Of a stretch of 64,000 bases of DNA, positions 58,097-64,000 are shown piece by piece. The position numbers were made by a program, and so were the translations under genes. How positions within the stretch are numbered: position 1 is the stretch's first letter; the number at the start of each line of letters is the position of its first letter. The notes below the pieces were generated by a model that saw nothing but the letters and a program-made list of their open reading frames with translations, made no database searches and was not told the DNA's origin. The stretch is taken from contig JAFJTR010000011.1 of NCBI GenBank assembly GCA_022559985.1, positions 186,001 through 250,000 on the forward strand, written 5' to 3'. Source of the DNA: Parastagonospora avenae f. sp. tritici 18332-5 (Eukaryota > Ascomycota > Dothideomycetes > Pleosporales > Phaeosphaeriaceae).

Positions 58097-59025
58097 ATGT
58101 AAGGACACCGATTCTCTCATCAATTTCCCTTCGTCGATAGACAATTCCACGACTGCACACAATATCCCAGGTCGTGGCTGCCGCTCGATAAGCGACTCGA
58201 GGCGTGGCGAACCCCTCTTTGCAGACGCTCAACACCACGTCTTCAAGTACGGATATGGGCACAGCGCTGACAGTGATTGCTCTACAGGGTCAACCTCCGC
58301 ACTCAGAAGCGTCTCGCGGCCTCCGTTGTCGGCTGCGGCAAGCGCAAGATCTGGCTCGATCCCAACGAGACCAGCGAGATTGCCAACGCCAACTCCCGCC
58401 AGACCATCCGCAAGCTCGTCCAGGATGGCCTCATCATCCGCAAGCCCGTCACCATGCACTCGCGCGCCCGTGCCCGAGCCCTGACCGCTGCCCGACGAAT
58501 TGGCCGCCACCGTGGTTTCGGTAAGAGGAAGGGTACTGCGGACGCTCGTATGCCTAGGTATGCAATCACAATGTCCTCAGCATAATGGATCTGGGGTGAA
58601 GGGACACCAGGATCGGTGTAGTGCTGTTAGGGAATGTTTGCTGATGCGATTGTTAACAGCCAAATCCTCTGGATGCGTCGTCTCCGTGTCCTCCGCCGTC
58701 TTCTCGTCAAGTACCGTGCCGCCGGAAAGATCGACAAGCACCTCTACCACGAGCTCTACCACCTCTCCAAGGGAAACACCTTCAAGCATAAGCGTGCTCT
58801 CGTTGAACACGTACGTTGGCCATGACATCATGACTTAGTCACCCCCGCTCGAGGCCTGGCAACTGACATGCATTGCAGATCCACAAGGCCAAGGCCGAGA
58901 AGGCTCGCGAGAGGGTCATCAAGGAGGAGATGGACGCCAAGCGTGCGAAGACCAAGGCCGCGAGGGAGAGGAGACAGGAGCGTGTGCAGCAGAAGCGTGC
59001 TGCGCAGATTGGCGACGAGGAGTAA
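58097..59025 (+). CDS. RPL19: 60S ribosomal protein L19 (eL19)
   Basis: Exons 58097-58098, 58288-58557, 58660-58810 and 58879-59025 give 189 aa, the normal length. The protein sits in the large subunit and its long C-terminal helix forms an intersubunit bridge. Recognised from VNLRTQKRLAASVVGCGKRKIWLDPNE, IRKLVQDGLIIRKP, the Arg-rich RARARALTAARRIGRHRGFGKRKGTADAR, LWMRRLRVLRRLLVKYR, and the basic C-terminal helix. The start codon is divided by the first intron: exon 1 contributes only AT, and the G follows the 189-nt intron. The Val-Asn-Leu-Arg N-terminus produced by this splice is the universal eL19 start. Introns 1 to 3 (189, 102 and 68 nt) are longer than elsewhere in the window, common for fungal ribosomal protein genes. 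Confidence 0.97.
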
Positions 59026-59585
59026 GCGCTGGGCGACATGATAAATACCTGGCGTGGGTCTTTTTAAGGTTAAAGGAGGGCGTCAATCTCCTTTCTCTCT
59101 GGGCATCATATGCGGCGGTCATGTTCATGTACGTCTGGGTCATCTCTGAACGACTCTTCTACTCAAGCATGCTCGACTCAAAAAGGCTGCCTTCTCTGCA
59201 CATGGTGCTATGAACGTCCACATGATAGGATAATGAGCATCAGTACAGTAGAAAACGAGTGGTCAACTTTGGCGTTGGTCTTCTTTTCATTTTGTTCCAT
59301 GTTGGCGCTCTGTGACGTCCTTGTTCGTGACTTTTGACATCTGCCTTTCTCGGATAGTACATCATGTCCATTCACGATTGGATCACTTAGTGATACAAGG
59401 CACATCAACTGTTACGAAGTAGATTATTGGATTGAAATATTCTCCATGTCAAGCCTGCGGAGTGTAAATGTTGCTGTATGCCAATAACGCATCGACTCAA
59501 CCATACTATCCTAACCGTGGGTATTAAAACTCCCGAACCCAAACGCCCGCGCCCGCTGAACGCAACGAAGACAGCACAAAACAAT
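59026..59585. other. Convergent intergenic region
   Basis: 3' flanks of RPL19 (+) and SPT3 (-). Nothing supported. Confidence 0.5.
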
Positions 59586-61219
59586 TCAAATCTGCGTTAT
59601 TGTCAGCCAACGTCCCACAAAGTCACACACGATCCAACTCACCAGCCGCAGCGCCGTGCGATGCACGTTCCTCGTGAAATTGAGCATAGCCCTGCTCTTA
59701 TTATTCCCCCTCTGCAGCCTGCGATACCCCTCCTGCACATGCGACGGCTGCACCGGCTCCCTCGCCTCCTCGGGCGGATCAAACAACCCACGCTCCCTCT
59801 TCCTCTTGAGCCGATTGACCTCACCACCATGGCTCTTCTTCCACTGATCCTCTGCATCCTTGACCTTGAGCGCCTCCTCAGTGAGCGTCTGCACGATTTC
59901 GAATGTCAGGAAACCGAGGATGTCGATGATGTCGTCCGACGGCTTGCTATCCGTGATGAGTCCAAAGCCCGCCCACTCCTTGAACCGCTTGCCCTTGCGG
60001 TATGTAAACGACGCTTGACGGCAGTCGGACCAGTGGACGTATTCCTCGCGCGTCATGTTCTTGGTGCGCTCGTCGGCGTTCTTGAGGCGCTGGAGTGTCG
60101 CGAAGTTCATTTCCTCTTCCTCCTCGTCCTCGACCTCTTCCATCAAGGGCGGGAACTCGGTGAAGTACGAATGCACGTCCCAGACGAGATCGACTTTGGC
60201 GCGCTTGGTCTTCTTCCCGGCTTCGGGGCCTGCGGGGCCTGCGCCCACATCTGCGCCGGCACCTAGGTCTGCGTCTCCGGCGGCGACGTCCGCGCCGGCA
60301 TCGCCGCCCTTGTCGTCGGAATCCTTGACGGAGCGACGCACATCCTTCCACTGGAGGAAGTGCTTGAGGCGGGAGATTTTGGCGCGGTCGTGCCGGATAA
60401 GCATGAACAGGTCGTCTGTGGAGATTGATTTGCTGCCGCGGCGGGTGGCGAGTGCGGTGCATTCGCGGAGCATGTGCTGGACTTGGTCTTGAACAATGGA
60501 CTCGATGAGTGTGGTGGTCTCTGGTGATGGGTCACCGGTTTCTCCGGAGACGAACATCATCTGTGCGATCGGCAGGATTAGCGGGTTGCCGTCTATGTCT
60601 AGCGGAAGTAGAAAGAACCCGTCTGGAGTAGGTGAACGAGAGGTTGGAGGCGACAGGGGCATTGAAAAAGACATCTTGAATAAGCGCTCGTGGGGGGTTT
60701 GCGGGACAGCAACGGGGTGGATGACGAGGTTGAGAATGAATGTGTGACAGGTGCATGGGCATGTGTTGGAGAAGCTTTGAACAAGAAGCTACGGGCAGCA
60801 AATTCTCGTCAAAGTTGCAGAGGCAATCGGAGGTGAGGCAGAGTATGGACCATATTTGTAGGGTGAAGGTAGGGGAACAAGAGCGGCAACTCGAGAACGT
60901 GCCGTGCCCCGCGCAAAGTACAGAAGAAACGACATTGGGGAACGCACGAAGATATAGAAAGACTTGAAATATGAAAAGTGACTGCTCGCATCTTGAAGAG
61001 GTGTGTATGCAGGTCGTCGCCTGAACGGGAAGTAGATCCAGAGATCGGTCCGCGTCAGGCACAGCTTTCGGCAAGCCGATATGCTGTGCTCCCATACGAG
61101 GCGATTGCATGACATATGATAGAGAGAACTGCGACGAGAAATTGACAGGAACACAAAAACCATGCACTAACCTGTTGGATCTCCGTCCGGTACTTTGCCA
61201 GCTTGTCCTTGTCCGCCAT
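59586..61219 (-). CDS. SPT3: SAGA complex subunit SPT3
   Basis: Exons 61219-61172, 60560-59643 and 59591-59586, 323 aa; introns of 611 and 51 nt, both phase 0. SPT3 is a SAGA coactivator subunit that delivers TBP to promoters; it contains two histone-fold halves. The first exon gives MADKDKLAKYRTEIQQ, which joins MMFVSGETGDPSPETTTLIE to recreate the conserved N-terminal histone fold. Also visible are HDRAKISRLKHFLQWKDVR, the acidic linker, MTREEYVHWSDCRQASFTYRKGKRF, and the second fold near DDIIDILGFLTFEIVQTLTEEAL. The last exon adds only Ile and the stop, restoring the typical LRLI end. A Gly/Ala/Asp-rich insert (about residues 100-140) is low complexity. An alternative first exon from the ATG at 60674 would replace the N-terminus with 38 unconserved residues. 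Confidence 0.93.
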
Positions 61220-61502
61220 GATGCCTACTCTTCATACAACAATCTCTCCAAAACAATACAAAAAGGCTGATACAAAGAGACCTGACGTTCAGAGCATGTG
61301 GGGAGAGTCAGGAGGGAGTGGAGGCAGCGGGAATAGTCGTTTGCACAGAGGCTGGCACGCGGTTTCGCGGCTTCACTAGCGCGAATCCGGGCGATGCCTG
61401 CTGCGACGCCTTGGCTCAGCCCTACGAGCGGCCCCGCCAAAGTTTTGTGAATTTCCCACAGCTTCCCCACCACGACTGCAGTCACGCATCACACACGGCA
61501 AT
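61220..61502. promoter_or_regulatory. Short bidirectional promoter, SPT3 / DPH5
   Basis: Only 283 bp separate two divergent start codons, so the two genes probably share a bidirectional promoter. No TATA box seen. Confidence 0.5.
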
Positions 61503-62468
61503 ATGTTGTACCTTGTGGGTCTCGGCTTGGCCGACGAGAAGGACATTACCGTCAAGGGTATGGAGATTGTTAAGAAGGCCGAGCGCGTGTATCTCGAGGC
61601 ATACACCGCAGTGCTGTTGGTCGAGAAGGATGTGCTTGTGAGTAGTCAATTGGGAATCCAGGGGAGAATAGGGCTAATTGTCACGACAGTAGGAAGCTTT
61701 CTATGGCCGCGAAGTCATTATAGCCGACCGTGAAATGGTCGAATCGTCAAGCGACGACATACTCAAAGACGCCGACAAAGTAGACGTCGCGTTCCTCGTC
61801 GTTGGAGATCCATTTGGGTGCGTCTATTCTATCACGTTTGATACCCTCAATTCTAATATGAGTACAGAGCAACAACACACACCGACCTCGTCCTGCGCGC
61901 CCGCGAACTCTCCATCCCCACGCGCTCGATCCCCAACGCCAGCATCCTGACCTCAATCGGCGCAACCGGCCTGCAGCTCTACAACTTCGGCCAGACTGTG
62001 TCCATGGTCTTCTTCCTCGACAACTGGAAGCCCGCGTCCTTCTACGACCGCATCAAGGAGAACGTGTCAATTGGCCTGCACACCCTCGTCCTGCTCGACA
62101 TCAAGGTCAAGGAGCAGAGTCTGGAGAACATGGCACGCGGACGCAAAATATACGAGCCGCCGCGGTACATGACAGTCGCGCAGTGTGCACAGCAGATGTT
62201 GGAAGTTGAGGAGGATGACAAGAAGGAGGGCGTGTATACCAAGGACAGTTTGGCTGTTGGTGTTGCGCGGATTGGCGCCGAGGACCAGAAGATTGTCGCG
62301 GGGACATTGGCTCAACTGTGCGACGCGGATCTTGGAAAGCCGCTGCACAGTCTGGTGCTGCTGGGCAAGAGGACGCATGATCTGGAGAGAGACTTCCTGG
62401 AGGAGTTTGCGGTGGACAAGGAGAGCTTCAAGGCGGTCTGGAAGCGTGACTATGAGGGCAAGGTATAA
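61503..62468 (+). CDS. DPH5: Diphthine methyl ester synthase
   Basis: Exons 61503-61637, 61693-61817 and 61868-62468, 286 aa, the usual family length. The enzyme uses S-adenosylmethionine to methylate the intermediate on the elongation factor 2 histidine during diphthamide synthesis, in the cytosol. Recognised from the N-terminal MLYLVGLGLADEKDITVKG, YLEAYTAVL, VAFLVVGDPFGATTHTDLVLRA (the SAM-binding GDP-x-x-AT loop, joined across the second intron), IPNASILTSIGATGLQLYNFGQTVS and FYDRIKENVSIGLHTLVLLDIKVKEQ. The tetrapyrrole-methylase fold runs the full length. No oddities. Confidence 0.96.
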
Positions 62469-62838
62469 GGGATGGCTACAAATCTGATCAGTGGACTGTT
62501 TCTAGCGGTCTCATAGCACAAGAAAAAAACTCACAATCTTCAGCAACATACTATGTGAATGCACCCCTGACTGCATCGGCATTGTTCTATGCTGTCCGAT
62601 CGCGATCATAGTATTCGTCATTCATGTTTTCGAAGCCTGCTCATTCGCAGCTTCCTCGTTTGTATCCGCCATACCTGTGACGTGTGTTCTTAAACGCACC
62701 AGAGCTGACCCCCGTTCGCTGACCTCGAGGGGTATATAAACCCGTCTCTCTTCATTCTCCCCTTTCCCTACAAACTCACAGTCGTTTGTCGAAAGTCCAA
62801 AAAGTCCCCTTATCGCCATGTATGTTCTCGAACTGACG

Positions 62839-63500
62839 AGTTCGACCTTTACCTCATGAGCGCTCTGTGCGCTCTGTTGAAAAACTTTTATCGCCAAAAA
62901 GGAACCGACGGGAGGCTGATATGTTCTGTCTTCTGTTGTGTTATGGGTTTGCAAAAGAAATGACGACAAGCATCATGAACAACAAAAGGGAGACGCCTAT
63001 TCTCACGCGTCCTCCTTCTCCACCGAGCTTTTCCAGAGAGCAAAATTTTCGACTTTTGCTATACACCAAGTCCCTCTTTCCGAAAATTCAGGTCTGGATG
63101 ACTCCATGATCTGTTTCTGCACTCCACGAGCTCACAAAATGCTCTGAACCTTCTCCCCAAAGTTCGATGCTATGGAAAAAGCTACGCGACCAAGTGCATG
63201 TCTTTTCCAACTGGCTGCGCTCGTTTCAAAACATGGATCGACTCACCCTATGTGAAGTGTCAACCACCAAAGACAGAGTTCGACCTGCGCAAATACCTCT
63301 CCGTAACCTCGAACCTGCTCCCTCATCCACTCCTTTCTTTTCTCAAAAAACAAAAACTGGTGTTACTCTCTTGATGTGTTTAAGTTGATAAGTTCGACTT
63401 CTGCCTCATTAGTGTGCCTCTTTTTCCGCAATCTGTTCCAAAAGTGGATCAGCAAACGACTATGTTCTGTTCGCCTGCTTTTGGGTGGCTATTTCAAGAA
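62839..63500 (+). repeat. Decayed tandem array, period about 115 nt
   Basis: The anchor TTCGA(C/T) recurs at 62841, 63048, 63163, 63279 and 63393; spacings are 207, 115, 116 and 114 nt. The copies also share a following pyrimidine block (CTCTTTTTCC-like), an A-rich segment and, in the first and last copies, TATGTTCTGT about 75-80 nt downstream. Similarity between the first copy (from 62834) and the last (from 63386) is visible over about 110 nt, with substitutions and small indels. Translations of the units begin with Lys/Glu-Phe-Asp in several copies, so the array may derive from coding repeats. Confidence 0.5.
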
Positions 63501-63573
63501 CCCGATGGCCTTGCTATAGTTTTTCAAAATCGTTGTTGGCCTAGGGCATGTGGGTCTTTCCTCCCGCCCTCAC

Positions 63574-63784
63574 CAGGTGATGCAATAATTCGTGCGCGCT
63601 ATGCCTCACGACCCAAAATATCTGAGAGAAGCTTAGCCAAGCAGTTCAACTTCAAGGTTATTCAAGCTTCTTGTGGCGTGCTAATAAGCTATCAAGTCTA
63701 TTCAGGCGTGTATGTAAGGTGGCAGCTACTCTGTGATAGTAAGTTGAGTTGAAACAGAACGCGCACGAATTATTGCATCACCTG
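63574..63784. mobile_element. MITE-like element, 211 bp with perfect 25-bp terminal inverted repeats
   Basis: Left arm 63574-63598 and right arm 63760-63784 are perfect reverse complements over 25 bp, beginning CAGGTGATGCAATAATTCG. Next to the arms, a second weaker complementary pair (CAGTTCAACTT near 63640 and AAGTTGAGTTG near 63741) extends the symmetry inward. There is no coding capacity for a transposase. The 8 bp outside the arms do not match each other, and there is no flanking TA pair, so no target-site duplication is recognisable. It could be a non-autonomous DNA transposon or a foldback pair. Confidence 0.5.
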
Positions 63785-64000
63785 CTGTCCTTCTGAAAGA
63801 GGACACATCTTCTGCCATGCAAGAGCTGCTTGTCGAAAAGACCACCCTCGCGCCCAATGTTCTGCTTCTTCCTTCAAAAAGCACAGCCGAAATCTTTATG
63901 CTTTTGCGCACTCCCTCCACCAGGCCCCGGCAGAATTCCTGTCCGCCTTCACCAAACAAGAAAAGTAAAGAGGTAGCCTAGATATATGTAAACTCTTTTG

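Larger units (their letters stand above)
62469..64000. other. Gene-poor right edge with decayed tandem repeats and an inverted-repeat element
   Basis: No convincing intact gene. The + strand is rich in T/C and A tracts. It contains a diverged ~115-nt periodic array and a 211-bp TIR-bounded element, both listed separately. Confidence 0.5.

Noticed and set aside
59478..60266. 262-codon + strand frame
   Set aside because: Antisense shadow of SPT3 exon 2; Leu/Pro/Arg-rich composition follows from the complementary codons.
60532..61167. 211-codon minus frame inside the SPT3 first intron
   Set aside because: Not ATG-supported as a separate gene, lacks domains, and sits between well-defined splice sites; only the 60674 alternative start is worth noting.

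Overview
The window is nuclear DNA of a filamentous ascomycete (Pezizomycotina). This rests on the many ~45-65 nt GT-AG spliceosomal introns with CTAAC/CTGAC-like branch points, and on fungus-specific families: a class II hydrophobin, a PTH11-like rhodopsin-fold receptor, a PL20-type lyase, a GH125 mannosidase and a HAM1-like protein. The protein repertoire looks like Dothideomycetes, perhaps Pleosporales; that placement is an inference and was not tested by any search. There is no operon logic. Genes lie on both strands, separated by 0.3-2.7 kb of sequence in which I mostly see nothing.

Left part (1-20.1 kb): complex I 24 kDa subunit (+); a small Cys-rich secreted protein whose reading frame continues past an in-frame TGA (+); a large secreted, probably GPI-anchored protein (-); GH125 exo-alpha-mannosidase (-); COG4 of the Golgi tethering complex (-), divergent from a NIPA-type Mg2+ transporter with a long cytosolic tail (+); a PTH11-like 7TM receptor (+); a small alanine-rich secreted protein (+); and a class II hydrophobin (-).

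Middle part (22.5-46.4 kb): amino acid permease (-); an unrecognised 403-aa protein (+); acyltransferase-3 membrane protein (+); an unrecognised signal-peptide plus six-Cys ectodomain plus 7TM protein (-); a 33-nt poly(G) run; PL20-like secreted lyase (+); a stomatin/SPFH protein whose second intron lacks a usable AG acceptor (-); a nuclear-looking coiled-coil protein (-) divergent from OST3/OST6 (+); and a HAM1-like protein (-).

Right part (48.7-64 kb): mitochondrial malic enzyme (+); two tandem paralogous small basic/acidic proteins with identical intron positions (+); a patatin-like protein whose nucleophile serine is replaced by glycine (-); ribosomal protein L19 with an intron inside its start codon (+); the SAGA subunit SPT3 with a 611-nt first intron (-), divergent from the diphthamide enzyme DPH5 (+). 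The last 1.5 kb has no convincing gene but holds two structures: a decayed array with a period near 115 nt and a 211-bp element bounded by perfect 25-bp inverted repeats.

Most of the genes are conserved housekeeping functions (respiration, Golgi traffic, N-glycosylation, translation, SAGA transcription). They are interspersed with fast-evolving secreted or surface genes. I found no gene cluster that looks like one previously undescribed system. The best candidates for novelty are the tandem small nuclear-like paralogs, the 7TM orphan, the pseudo-patatin, and the repeat/TIR region at the right edge. Exon coordinates were worked out by hand from splice consensus and checked for a length divisible by three.
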